DNA from: UBA5500 sp023622465
GTDB lineage: Bacteria; Bacillota; UBA994; UBA5500
Direction of reading: 5' to 3'
DNA: 64,000 nucleotides
Assembly (NCBI GenBank): GCA_023622465.1
Contig: JAMNZE010000011.1
Coordinates: 1 to 64,000 of the forward strand
Position 1 is the first letter of the stretch. Every line of letters starts with the position of its first letter. The notes under the pieces were generated by a model. The model worked only from the letters and a program-made list of their open reading frames with translations. It was not told the DNA's origin and ran no database searches. The position numbers and the translations under genes are program-made. This document shows, one piece after another, positions 32,215 through 41,026 of this stretch.

Positions 32215-33255
32215 TTATTGCTTCTCCCTATTTACAAACTCTAGATCCTCATATTCGTGTTTCCTTACCCGGTTCATCATCTCTACTAAAGTCACCCGTG
32301 GTTCCTGGTCAGCAAACAATACTCGGTAGAGGGCTTCGGTCAGCGGCATTTCTACTTTATGTCGCTGGGCCAGCTTATATGTGGCCTGCGTAGCAAAAGC
32401 ACCCTCAATTACCATATGGGTACCTCCGGTCACTTCCTTTAGCGTTTGTCCCTGGCCAATTTTAAAGCCCGCGTTCCAGTTACGACTATGTTTGCTGGTA
32501 CAGGTGGCAATCAAATCACCTATGCCCGAAAGGCCCGCAAAGGTGCGAGGATCAGCCCCTAAACGCACCCCCAGACGGACCACTTCCCCTAGGCCCCGAG
32601 TGATCAGCATGGCTTTAGTGTTATCACCAAAGCCCATGCCGTCGGCGATACCCGCCGCTAGGGCTATAATGTTCTTTAAAGCGCCCCCCAGTTCCACACC
32701 GATAATATCGTGATTGGTATAAACCCGAAAATTCGGCGTAAAGAAGGCGTCCTGCAATCGCTGGGCAGCATCCCGGTCCACACTGCTAACAACACTAGCC
32801 GATGGCATGTCCTGCCCCACCTCTTCCGCATGGTTAGGACCCGACAATACTCCTATGGAACGGGCTTTGGAACCGATTTCTTCTTCAATAACCTCAGACA
32901 GACGTTGTAAGGTGTTAGGCTCAAAACCCTTAGCCGTATTTACAATATCAACCGGTGTGCTTAGTAAGGGAGCTACTTTCTTCAGCACCTCCCGCAAATG
33001 GGCAGAAGGAATAGCGAAAACTAACAAATCTTGGCCTTGTGTAGCTTCTATTAAGGAAGAAGTAGCCACCACATGGGGAGGAATGGCTACTCCCGGTAAG
33101 TACTTTTTGTTTTCTCGTTCTTCGTTAATGGCTAAAGCCAACTTATCCCGTCGACTCCAGATGGTGACACGGTCAAAGTTGTGGCTAAGAACACGCGCAG
33201 CCAACGCCGTGCCCCAGCTACCTGCGCCAATCACCGCTGCCGCTCTGGTGGCCAT
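32215..33255 (-). CDS. gpsA: NAD(P)-dependent glycerol-3-phosphate dehydrogenase
   Basis: GpsA reduces dihydroxyacetone phosphate to glycerol-3-phosphate for phospholipid synthesis. The dinucleotide-binding motif IGAGSWGTALA is at the N terminus; VELGGALKNIIALAAG and the catalytic region TRGLGEVVRLGVRLGADPRTFAGLSG(IG)DL are typical. The ATG at 33255 (MATRAAAVIGAG) is chosen because GGAGGGG lies seven bases before it; a longer open frame runs into the der coding region. Length 346 is normal. Confidence 0.95.
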   Translation of the reverse strand: MATRAAAVIGAGSWGTALAARVLSHNFDRVTIWSRRDKLALAINEERENKKYLPGVAIPPHVVATSSLIEATQGQDLLVFAIPSAHLREVLKKVAPLLSTPVDIVNTAKGFEPNTLQRLSEVIEEEIGSKARSIGVLSGPNHAEEVGQDMPSASVVSSVDRDAAQRLQDAFFTPNFRVYTNHDIIGVELGGALKNIIALAAGIADGMGFGDNTKAMLITRGLGEVVRLGVRLGADPRTFAGLSGIGDLIATCTSKHSRNWNAGFKIGQGQTLKEVTGGTHMVIEGAFATQATYKLAQRHKVEMPLTEALYRVLFADQEPRVTLVEMMNRVRKHEYEDLEFVNREKQ

Positions 33256-33271
33256 CCTGTTACCCCTCCTC

Positions 33272-34585
33272 TCAATCCTCTCGCCTCTTTCGTATATAAA
33301 AGCGAATAGGTGTACCAACAAAGCCCATAGCTTTCCGCAAGGTGTTTTCTAGAAAACGTTGATAGGAAAAATGCATTAGCTCCGGATCATTGACAAAAAA
33401 TACAAAGGTTGGTGGTTTGATGCCCGATTGGGTAGCATAGTAAATACGTAGTCTTTTACCCCTCTCGGTAGGGGTAGGGGTAACCATGGTGGCCTGTAGA
33501 ATCAGCTCGTTGAGGGCGTTGGTGGAAATCCGCAAATGACGCTGCTCGTTGACTTGTTTAACCAAGTCGAATATCCGATGTACCCGCTGCCCCGTTTTAG
33601 CCGATATAAAAATAATGGGGGCATAATCAACAAAGCTGAGTTCGCTCTTAATCTCTTCGGTAAATCGGTTGGCTGTTCTATGGTCCTTCTCTATCAAATC
33701 CCACTTGTTGACAACCAGAATTATCCCCTTGCCCCGGTTATGGGCAATACCTACAATTTTCTTGTCTTGCTCGGTGACTCCTTCGGCGGCATCAATCACC
33801 ATTAGGACAATGTCCGAGCGCTCGATAGCCCGTATGGAACGCAGCCCGCTATAACGCTCAATTTCTTCTTCCACCTTACTACGGCGTCGCAAGCCTGCTG
33901 TATCGATAAGCACATAATTTTCGTCGCCGATTGTAATCGGAGTATCTACCGCATCGCGGGTTGTGCCCGGTATGTCACTGACAATGACTCGCTCTTGTCC
34001 TAACAAGGCGTTTACAAGCGATGACTTACCCGTATTGGGTTTGCCGATTACCGCCACTCGGGTTAGGTCATCCTCATCTTCAACGGCTTCCTTGGCGGGT
34101 AAAAGGTCAACAATTAGATCTAATAGGTCCCCAATGCCCAGTCCATTGGCTGCCGAGACGCTAAGCACATGGGGCAACCCCAGCTGGTAAAATTCGGCCA
34201 CATGGGCTTCCAGGTTAGGGTGGTCGATTTTGTTGACTGCTACGATTATAGGTTTCTGCGTGCCCCGCAAGACCTGGGCCACATCCTCATCCAAGCCGGT
34301 TAGACCTTGCCGCCCATCAACCACAAATAGAATTACATCGGCTTCTCGGATAGCGATTTCCGCCTGCTTGCGAATATAGGTGGTCATCTCATCAGTCGCA
34401 TTTATTTCCAACCCCCCGGTGTCCACTAGGGTAAACTCGTGGTTGAGCCAGTGCACATCCGCATAGAGTCGATCGCGCGTCACTCCCGGCACGTCTTCCA
34501 CAATCGCTAAACGTCTACCGGCCAAATAGTTAAAAAGGGTTGATTTGCCCACGTTGGGCCTACCAACAACGGCCACAATTGACAC
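33272..34585 (-). CDS. der: Ribosome-assembly GTPase Der (EngA)
   Basis: Der has two consecutive GTPase domains followed by a KH-like domain and is needed for 50S subunit maturation. The first P-loop GRPNVGKST is near residue 8 and the second GKPNTGKSS near residue 185; both DTAG/DTGG switch regions and NKID/NKWD motifs are present. The C-terminal KH-like region (PTPTERGKRLRIYYATQSGIKPPTFVFFVNDPELMHFSYQRFLEN) ends the 437-residue protein. It is upstream of gpsA in the same orientation. Confidence 0.96.
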   Translation of the reverse strand: MSIVAVVGRPNVGKSTLFNYLAGRRLAIVEDVPGVTRDRLYADVHWLNHEFTLVDTGGLEINATDEMTTYIRKQAEIAIREADVILFVVDGRQGLTGLDEDVAQVLRGTQKPIIVAVNKIDHPNLEAHVAEFYQLGLPHVLSVSAANGLGIGDLLDLIVDLLPAKEAVEDEDDLTRVAVIGKPNTGKSSLVNALLGQERVIVSDIPGTTRDAVDTPITIGDENYVLIDTAGLRRRSKVEEEIERYSGLRSIRAIERSDIVLMVIDAAEGVTEQDKKIVGIAHNRGKGIILVVNKWDLIEKDHRTANRFTEEIKSELSFVDYAPIIFISAKTGQRVHRIFDLVKQVNEQRHLRISTNALNELILQATMVTPTPTERGKRLRIYYATQSGIKPPTFVFFVNDPELMHFSYQRFLENTLRKAMGFVGTPIRFYIRKRRED

Positions 34586-34588
34586 CGT

Positions 34589-35902
34589 CTATACCTCCCC
34601 TCCTATGGTGTTATCTATTAAAGCTTGTCCATCGGTGGGCGTGGCAATTACCTCAGCCTGGGGTAGTGCCTGTTGTAGCTCTAAGAAGGTAAAGTCATCC
34701 AAAAAGTCTCGTTCAGTTGTACGCAAAGCTACCTCTGGAATCAATATTCGCGCCCCATCCAAATCGAAAGATTGCAAGGTGGCAAAAATGTCTCGCCCAC
34801 TGAGTAAGCCAGCCACCGTCACCGACTCTCCCAGAAAACGGTTGGGCACTGGACAGACGTCAACCCATAATCCTTCTATACGATTTAACTGCTGGGCTAT
34901 GGCTTGCAATAGCGGGGCAGCCAGCGTGCCCGTTACCCAAATTACTCGTCGGGGACGAGATAATCGCTTAGGCAGATTCCTGGTGCACCTTTTAATGTCA
35001 TCAAGCAACAGACGCGTTAGACCAATTCCATTCTCAATCTGAGGGAAATCGTCATAATAGTTACGTGGCGGCACTTCACTGCCGGCTTGCAGAAAGAATT
35101 CATCGGCCAAATAGACGAAGGATACGCCTAACTTACGCTTTGCCCTACGGGCCAGCGGCATTAGACTATCGATAACCGCCCTCGCCTCCTGCCGGTTAGC
35201 CCGACGCAGGGGAGGCAATTTTTCCCGGTGCCCAGTCAAACCCACCGGCACCACCGCCACCGACTGAACCGCCGGCCACAAGGATAACAAGTCATGAACT
35301 GTACGCTCCAGCTCCGCACCGTCGTTGATTCCGGGGACCAGCACAATTTGACAATGCATTTCTATGTGATGATCCGCCAGGGTACGCAACTGCTCCAAGA
35401 TACGACCGGCTTGCGGATTGCGCATAAGTTTTTCTCGTAAGGGCCCATTGGTAGTATGCACTGATATATAAAGGGGACTGGGCCTTTTCGTTAATAGACG
35501 CTCCCAGTCGTCCTCCGCCATATTGGTCAAAGTGACAAAGCTACCATGAAAAGCCGACAAACGGTAGTCATCATCCTTTACCCGGAGGGTGCGTCGCACC
35601 CCTGTAGGCAACTGGGCAACGAAACAAAAGAGACAATTATTTTTACAATTCTTGAGCGGTGCTATTGTCGGATGCTCAAACACTAAGCCGATATCTTCAC
35701 CGTATTCTTTTTCTATCTCCACTTCCCATAACTCTTGTGCGTCATCCAGGAGAGTGAGCGTAAGCTGCTCACTAGCTAGGGCCAATCTATAATCTAAAAT
35801 ATCAACTATGTCCTGGCCATTTAGCTTAATCAAAGTAGAACCCGGCTTGATGCCAAGCTGGTCCGCAATAGAGTCGGGAACAATTTCTATTATTCTTGCC
35901 AC
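34589..35902 (-). CDS. Radical SAM / DUF512 domain protein
   Basis: The 437-residue protein has an N-terminal PDZ-like region (IIEIVPDSIADQLGIKPGSTLIKLNGQDI), a radical SAM cysteine cluster in CKNNCLFCFVAQLP and a C-terminal DUF512 domain. The CxxxCxxC motif should hold a 4Fe-4S cluster and bind S-adenosylmethionine; the reaction is unknown. The start is a GTG with AGGAGG ten bases upstream. An in-frame GTG two codons earlier also exists. It is commonly next to der in clostridial genomes, a context seen here. Confidence 0.85.
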   Translation of the reverse strand: MARIIEIVPDSIADQLGIKPGSTLIKLNGQDIVDILDYRLALASEQLTLTLLDDAQELWEVEIEKEYGEDIGLVFEHPTIAPLKNCKNNCLFCFVAQLPTGVRRTLRVKDDDYRLSAFHGSFVTLTNMAEDDWERLLTKRPSPLYISVHTTNGPLREKLMRNPQAGRILEQLRTLADHHIEMHCQIVLVPGINDGAELERTVHDLLSLWPAVQSVAVVPVGLTGHREKLPPLRRANRQEARAVIDSLMPLARRAKRKLGVSFVYLADEFFLQAGSEVPPRNYYDDFPQIENGIGLTRLLLDDIKRCTRNLPKRLSRPRRVIWVTGTLAAPLLQAIAQQLNRIEGLWVDVCPVPNRFLGESVTVAGLLSGRDIFATLQSFDLDGARILIPEVALRTTERDFLDDFTFLELQQALPQAEVIATPTDGQALIDNTIGGEV

Positions 35903-35996
35903 TGGCACTGGTCCTCCTTGCCATAATAAGAGGCCAGTCAAGCAAAGGGTGCTCAACTGGCAACGGTTAAACGAGTTGATAACTATGTCAATTATC

Positions 35997-36488
35997 CTAT
36001 AAGGGCGGTGCCCAGTCAAGAAAGGTGGCATCTTGAGCTAGGGAACGGCGCACTTTCTTCACCAATTGCTGATAATTACTATAGCTTTTCGCGATGCCCC
36101 AGGCCGCAAGGGGTCTACCAAAGCGTATCAATCCCAAGCTACGGGAGGAAAAACCACCAATCCTAGTTGCCAGGTTTACACAGGGGAGGCAATTTACTAA
36201 CCGGTATTCCCCCTTATCTACCCCTACCACCTGCAGCGCCATACTTACCGCATGTTTCATGTGTTTATGCCCTCCACCGAGGGCTAAGGTATATACCTCA
36301 TTACCCGCCTCATCTTGGCCCATGAAGAAGAGTCGCCCCATGTCCGCATTGCTAGCCGTATCAAACCTAGGAGCAGCCAGAATTTCAGCCGGCGACGCGG
36401 TCCGCTCTATAGGCAAATGCCCCAAATGGAGGGCGGCTGCCGTTACTGAGGAATGGGCGCCACCCCAACAGAAATAGATTATTTTCAG
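35997..36488 (-). CDS. DUF3189 family protein with likely CTG start
   Basis: The family begins with a strand of the type KIIYxCxGGxHSS; this sequence appears at the N terminus (KIIYFCWGGAHSSVTAAALHLG) only if translation starts upstream of any ATG, GTG or TTG in this frame. AGGAGGAGG lies five bases before a CTG at 36488, which directly precedes KIIY, so a CTG start is the simplest reading; the first ordinary start (TTG at 36425) would delete the conserved strand. The rest (MGRLFFMGQDEAGNEVYTLALGGGHK...NYQQLVKKVRRSLA) also fits. Function is unknown; the gene is 13 bases from the next DUF3189-like gene. Confidence 0.7.
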   Translation of the reverse strand: MKIIYFCWGGAHSSVTAAALHLGHLPIERTASPAEILAAPRFDTASNADMGRLFFMGQDEAGNEVYTLALGGGHKHMKHAVSMALQVVGVDKGEYRLVNCLPCVNLATRIGGFSSRSLGLIRFGRPLAAWGIAKSYSNYQQLVKKVRRSLAQDATFLDWAPPL

Positions 36489-36501
36489 ATTTTCCTCCTC
36501 C

Positions 36502-36888
36502 TTATTTTTTCACTCCATCCCATATGTATTGGGCAAGGGCCATTGCCAGTCTATTAGGCAATAGGCCCCGCCCTAGAAGCCAAACACCCGGCCATAGCAA
36601 TAGCCCTTCCCTTTCCTCAAGAGAATAAAAGACAATCTCCACCTGGGGCCGCAAGCAACCAACCACATTGCTAATGGCTCTTTGTAATACAGCAGGCCTT
36701 CTTCTATCGGCAATTGCTAATACGGCTTCATCAGAGGATATAAAAGCCCGCGGTTTCAGGCCTTCGGCTAGCAATCGGCGCAGATTGAATAAAAGTTCCG
36801 CTTGGCCGGGTGCCCCAAAAGAGTAATACAGGGCGGCTGCTAATGCGGCCGCCCCTAAACGGCTATGAAATACAGATAAACGTCGCAC
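36502..36888 (-). CDS. Small DUF3189-like protein (possible divergent paralogue)
   Basis: The 128-residue protein begins with SVFHSRLGAAALAAALYYS, a weak echo of the KIIY...HSSVTAAALHLG start of its neighbour, and has similar length, so it may be a divergent copy. It starts at GTG two bases after the spoIIP stop codon, with GGGGAGGG upstream, so it is coupled to spoIIP. No catalytic residue can be pointed to. Function is unknown. Confidence 0.6.
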   Translation of the reverse strand: MRRLSVFHSRLGAAALAAALYYSFGAPGQAELLFNLRRLLAEGLKPRAFISSDEAVLAIADRRRPAVLQRAISNVVGCLRPQVEIVFYSLEEREGLLLWPGVWLLGRGLLPNRLAMALAQYIWDGVKK

Positions 36889-36890
36889 TA

Positions 36891-38033
36891 TTAGCGCCCT
36901 CCCCCATCCTTATCGCCCGGTCTGCGGGAACCAAGCAGGTCCCCAAACTCACGGGTGGTAAAAGTGCGCACCTTGCTTGTCAACTCTTCCCAACTACCAG
37001 TGCTCAAGAACATATAAATGGCAGCCCCCAACACGACTAACCCGACTAGCCAGAAGGCGGTGCGGGTACCTACCTGCCCTTCTCGTCTCTGTCCGGCCAC
37101 GCTACCAGCAGTACTAGCAGTCAGGTAACGGGCATAGGACTGGGCAAAAAGGTTTGCACTTTTTTCTGCTGCATTGCGACTTTGCTTGTGGGTTCCCACC
37201 TCTACTAATAGGTTGCGGGGGCTCAAATCCTGGTTATAACCACTACGAGCAAAGAAGATTCCTTTTACTAACCCGGGATGCTGTTTATCGGTGGCTGCCT
37301 TTATTTCTTGCGCAAACTGTTTGTTAGCAGCCATGTTGGGGTTTTGACGCCCCACCACCAGCTGTACCAACACCATTTTTTCTCCGTTTACTTCTCCCGT
37401 GTACTGGCTAGCCGGCACCGCATCACGATGAACGTCGAGCACCGCGTCCGCTTTCTGCAAGAGTTCCTGAGCTGTCCGTCGGGATCGTTTGTAGGCGGCC
37501 GTATCATGGGGGTCATGGCGGGCCTGACTATGAATTACCTTTACCCCCTCCCTTTCCAAGCCCTGAGCCATGGCACTACCCACCTTATAAATAGTCCCAT
37601 TGCCTCGAATACTGCTGGTTCCATCAGTAGGCACATAGGATTCATCACTATGGGTGTGATAGAGTCCCACAGTTACATCTTTAGGACCAGTAACCCTATT
37701 GGCCAGCATATCGGCCAAGATATCGGCAAAATCGGCACGCAAATCTTCTAATCCGACTTGCTTAACAAAGCGGGCATAGGCTTTATCTGTACCTTCAACT
37801 CGCACCACCTGGTAGAGGCGATCATCGGCGGTCTGATATTCGTCGCCCACCATGACATAACGCCCGGTGACAAAAATGATTTGGCTTGGGTCGGCCTCAT
37901 CATAGACGGTACAAAATTGCCCGTCGGCAAACTCATCTAGTTCTTCTTCCATTCCCCAAGCAATATTGCCGCTAGTCGTCAGCGTAACAGCCAGCAGGAG
38001 TACTATTAAGCAAAAGCGCTTAAGCATCTTCAT
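36891..38033 (-). CDS. spoIIP: Stage II sporulation protein P, peptidoglycan hydrolase
   Basis: SpoIIP is an amidase and endopeptidase that thins septal peptidoglycan during engulfment, together with SpoIID and SpoIIM. The 380-residue protein has an N-terminal signal/anchor (MKMLKRFCLIVLLLAVTLTTSG), the amidase motif LYHTHSDESYVP, DVHRDAVPA, LLVEVGTHKQS and a C-terminal membrane helix (about 318-338). Its start overlaps the stop of the DUF1614 gene (ATGA). It is followed by the small DUF3189-like gene. SpoIID and SpoIIM are not in the window. Confidence 0.93.
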   Translation of the reverse strand: MKMLKRFCLIVLLLAVTLTTSGNIAWGMEEELDEFADGQFCTVYDEADPSQIIFVTGRYVMVGDEYQTADDRLYQVVRVEGTDKAYARFVKQVGLEDLRADFADILADMLANRVTGPKDVTVGLYHTHSDESYVPTDGTSSIRGNGTIYKVGSAMAQGLEREGVKVIHSQARHDPHDTAAYKRSRRTAQELLQKADAVLDVHRDAVPASQYTGEVNGEKMVLVQLVVGRQNPNMAANKQFAQEIKAATDKQHPGLVKGIFFARSGYNQDLSPRNLLVEVGTHKQSRNAAEKSANLFAQSYARYLTASTAGSVAGQRREGQVGTRTAFWLVGLVVLGAAIYMFLSTGSWEELTSKVRTFTTREFGDLLGSRRPGDKDGGGR

Positions 38034-38713
38034 TTCTCGCCTTCCCCCTTATCTGACTCCGTATTTTCTACCAAACGCAATCGCCTTGTGGTGGGCTCCG
38101 AGGCATGTCCACCGCTCATCTTTTCTCGCGCTTCTCCGATCAATTCCGCCAAACCTACAGCTATTAAAGCGGAGAAAACGATGGTATCAAAGATGCCTGC
38201 TCCACCAATGGTGGTTGTACCCGCCTGACGATGATAGCTGACTTGAAAGGCGTAAATAAGATCGTTCAGGGCTATAGATAAGATGCCGGCGATGAAAGAA
38301 GCTCGGCGCGAACGCCCTAATAAATAGGCCGTTAGACCAGCAATGATGGCAAAAGCATATGTGGGGTCAATGATAATCTCATGGGGTTCGGCTGGCAAAT
38401 AAACGGTCGCAGCGTAGACAAGCGCCGTACTGATGAGGGTAGCCCAAAGGGCTCGCCAGCGCTCGCTGCTTTCATCGGCGGTAAACCACAGGTAAAAGGC
38501 AAAGCCGATGGGCACTAAGCCACCACCCACATTGATGGCCAACCTATTACCTAGTGGTATGTTGGGCAAGTAAGAACCAAGAAACATGGCTCCAAGAAAT
38601 AACAAAGCTGCGCGATCGTTGAGCCGCATACGGTCTAAGAGACGTTGGGCCACTCCGAAATAGACCAAAATGGTAGCAACTATCAGGACTATTGAGCCCA
38701 GAGGAAGTCTCAT
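38030..38713 (-). CDS. DUF1614 membrane protein
   Basis: A 227-residue protein with about six to seven hydrophobic segments (first at residues 4-22, PLGSIVLIVATILVYFGVA) and a charged C-terminal tail (KGEGEK). The LNDRAALLFLGAMFLGSYLPNIPLG and VNVGGGLVPIGFAFYLW regions fit DUF1614. Function is unknown, but its coupled position with spoIIP suggests a sporulation or membrane role. The ATG at 38713 is chosen because AGGAG lies nine bases before it; the TTG two codons earlier is too close. Confidence 0.75.
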   Translation of the reverse strand: MRLPLGSIVLIVATILVYFGVAQRLLDRMRLNDRAALLFLGAMFLGSYLPNIPLGNRLAINVGGGLVPIGFAFYLWFTADESSERWRALWATLISTALVYAATVYLPAEPHEIIIDPTYAFAIIAGLTAYLLGRSRRASFIAGILSIALNDLIYAFQVSYHRQAGTTTIGGAGIFDTIVFSALIAVGLAELIGEAREKMSGGHASEPTTRRLRLVENTESDKGEGEK

Positions 38714-38795
38714 CGCCAAACACTCCTTTCCATAGCTAGCATTCTTAGTCTTTCCCCGTGAAGCCGAGCTTATGAAAGGAGTGCGTTTGGCAATG

Positions 38796-38831
38796 TAATA
38801 AAAAAGCGCAGAGTGTACTCACTCTGCGCTT
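38796..38831 (-). terminator. Intrinsic terminator after ispH-S1
   Basis: On the minus strand AAGCGCAGAGTG and CACTCTGCGCTT form a 12-bp stem with a 4-base loop followed by TTTTTATTAC. Confidence 0.92.
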
Positions 38832-38851
38832 AATTGCTTCCAGCCAGCTAT

Positions 38852-41020
38852 TTAGTTGTTTTCTGGCTCCTTATCTTCTTGCTGTTCAAAGAGGTCGCCG
38901 AACACATCACCTAATGTGACGCTACCTTCTTCATGATAGTTCTGGCTGCGACCGCCACCCCGTGGGCGACGCTCACCGCCCCCCTGATATCTAGGAGCTC
39001 TAGGAGCAGCCGGATCACGCATGCTTAGTGAGACGCGGCGTTCTTCCGGGTTAATACTGAGAATGCGAACCTGGACCTCGTCGCCCGGGTTAACCACATC
39101 TTCGGTGCGTTCAACCCTTTCGTTAGACAGCTGGGAGATATGCACTAAACCTTCCACGCCCGGTGTGATTTCTACAAAAGCGCCGAAAGATACGGTGCGC
39201 ATAACCTTACCAGGCACCACGTCGCCGGCTTTAAATTGGTTTGCGACTAATGTCCACGGATCGGGTTGGGCTTGTTTTAAGCTAAGGGAGATGCGCTCCC
39301 GCTCCCGGTCTAGGCCTAATACTTTTACTTCAATTTCATCGCCTTCGGACAAGACATCCGATGGATGGTTTACGCGTCCCCAAGACAGTTCGGAAATATG
39401 CACTAGCCCATCCACACCGCCAACATCAACAAAGGCGCCGAAGTCGGTTAGACGCTGCACAGTACCCTTAATAATTTGGCCCTCTTCCAGGCTTGCCCAG
39501 GTAGCTTCGCGGCGAGCAACTTCTTCTTCTTCAATGGCCGCTTTGCGGGAAACAACTAGACGACGGCGATGGTTTTCCATCTCGATAATCTTAACATCAA
39601 CTTCCTGTCCCACATAAGTGCTCAGGTCAGGTACAAAACGTTTATCTACCAGAGAAGCGGGTAAGAAAGCACGTAGATTAAAGAGATTTACTATTAAACC
39701 ACCTTTAACAGCCTCGGTGACTTGGCCACTAACGGTTCTATTCTCAGCAAAAGCTTCTTCTGCCAGTTTCCAGCCCTCTTCCGCGTCAGCTCGGCGCTTA
39801 GAAAGCACCACATTGCCTTCTCGGTTTTCTAGACGTAGCACGACTGCCTTGATTACATCGCCTTCTTTAACTACATCGGCAGGCTGCACGTTGGGCAAGT
39901 TACTGATTTCGTTAGCCTGGATGATTCCGTCCGACTTATAGCGAATGTCCACGAAGACTTCACTGTCGGTAACGCGGACGACCGTGCCTTCAACAATTTG
40001 GCCGGTACGGATATCAACCATATCTCCAGCCACGTCCTCCATGTTGGTGGGCTCTTCCACCGCTTCGCTTTCCTGCTGCTCGGCGGCCACCTCTTCGCCC
40101 TGGTCGGGAGTTGCGCTTTCAACTTCCTCCGCAGCCGCAGTTAGCTCCTCTTTTTCTAGTGTGCTTTCTTCCATCACTTCGTTTTTGTTCTCCAAGTTCT
40201 CCACAGTAGTGACGACCTCCTTTATAATCCAATCCGGTGTTGAAGCTCCCGCTGTAATACCGACCAACGCACCCGGGCTAAACCAGGCCGGGTCAATTTC
40301 AGCGGCAGTTTCAACATGGTGAGTAGGCGTTCCTATCTCAGAACATAATTGTACCAGATTTCGCGTGTTAGCACTATTATGTCCGCCCACTACAACCATT
40401 ATATCTACTTGCTTTGAGAGTTCTATTGCCGCTTGCTGGCGTTCCTTAGTCGCATGACAAATAGTATAACCTACCTGTAAGTCATCTACCCGACTACGCA
40501 ACTCCTGCAATACGGCTTCCCACACATCAAGTTTAGTGGTAGTTTGTGCTACTATAGCCACTCGGTCAGACAAAGGCAGAGCAGCTATCTCCTCCGGACC
40601 GGTGATCACCAAAGCCAAGCCGCGGGCCCAAGCCTGGGCAGCTTGTACTTCGGGATGGTTGGCATCGCCCACAATCAGCAACTGATAACCTTGCTCAATG
40701 AAATCGGCTGCTAAACGGAGCAATTTCTTGACATGGGGACAGGTGGCATCGATAACCCGCAGTTGCTTGGCCTCGGCTGCAGCATAAACTTCGGGTGCTG
40801 CACCGTGGGCCCGTATCAGCAACACAGCTCCATCGGGTATCGCATTGATGTCGGAAACCACCGTCAGTCCCGACTGCTCAAGCCGCATCACCTCCTGCGG
40901 ATTATGCACTAAAGGCCCTAGGGCATAGATCTCTTCTTGGGGCAAAGTGTCCTCGGCAAGTGCGATGGCTCGCTTGACTCCAAAACAAAATCCACTGGCA
41001 GCTGCAATCCGCACCTTCAT
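38852..41020 (-). CDS. ispH: IspH (HMB-PP reductase) fused to ribosomal-protein-S1 domains
   Basis: The first ~280 residues are IspH, the last enzyme of the MEP isoprenoid pathway, which makes IPP and DMAPP from HMB-PP. The three cluster cysteines Cys12 (GFCFGV), Cys94 (DATCPHV) and Cys188 (TICHATKERQ) are present, as is the AHG and PDWIIKEV. A glutamate-rich linker follows, then four S1 RNA-binding domains (about 335, 430, 510 and 600 onwards; for example GQIIKGTVQRLTDFGAFVDVGG), and a basic glycine tail (RRPRGGGR). Such fusions are known in Clostridia. The 722 residues contain no frame break. Confidence 0.96.
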   Translation of the reverse strand: MKVRIAAASGFCFGVKRAIALAEDTLPQEEIYALGPLVHNPQEVMRLEQSGLTVVSDINAIPDGAVLLIRAHGAAPEVYAAAEAKQLRVIDATCPHVKKLLRLAADFIEQGYQLLIVGDANHPEVQAAQAWARGLALVITGPEEIAALPLSDRVAIVAQTTTKLDVWEAVLQELRSRVDDLQVGYTICHATKERQQAAIELSKQVDIMVVVGGHNSANTRNLVQLCSEIGTPTHHVETAAEIDPAWFSPGALVGITAGASTPDWIIKEVVTTVENLENKNEVMEESTLEKEELTAAAEEVESATPDQGEEVAAEQQESEAVEEPTNMEDVAGDMVDIRTGQIVEGTVVRVTDSEVFVDIRYKSDGIIQANEISNLPNVQPADVVKEGDVIKAVVLRLENREGNVVLSKRRADAEEGWKLAEEAFAENRTVSGQVTEAVKGGLIVNLFNLRAFLPASLVDKRFVPDLSTYVGQEVDVKIIEMENHRRRLVVSRKAAIEEEEVARREATWASLEEGQIIKGTVQRLTDFGAFVDVGGVDGLVHISELSWGRVNHPSDVLSEGDEIEVKVLGLDRERERISLSLKQAQPDPWTLVANQFKAGDVVPGKVMRTVSFGAFVEITPGVEGLVHISQLSNERVERTEDVVNPGDEVQVRILSINPEERRVSLSMRDPAAPRAPRYQGGGERRPRGGGRSQNYHEEGSVTLGDVFGDLFEQQEDKEPENN

Positions 41021-41026
41021 CTGCTG

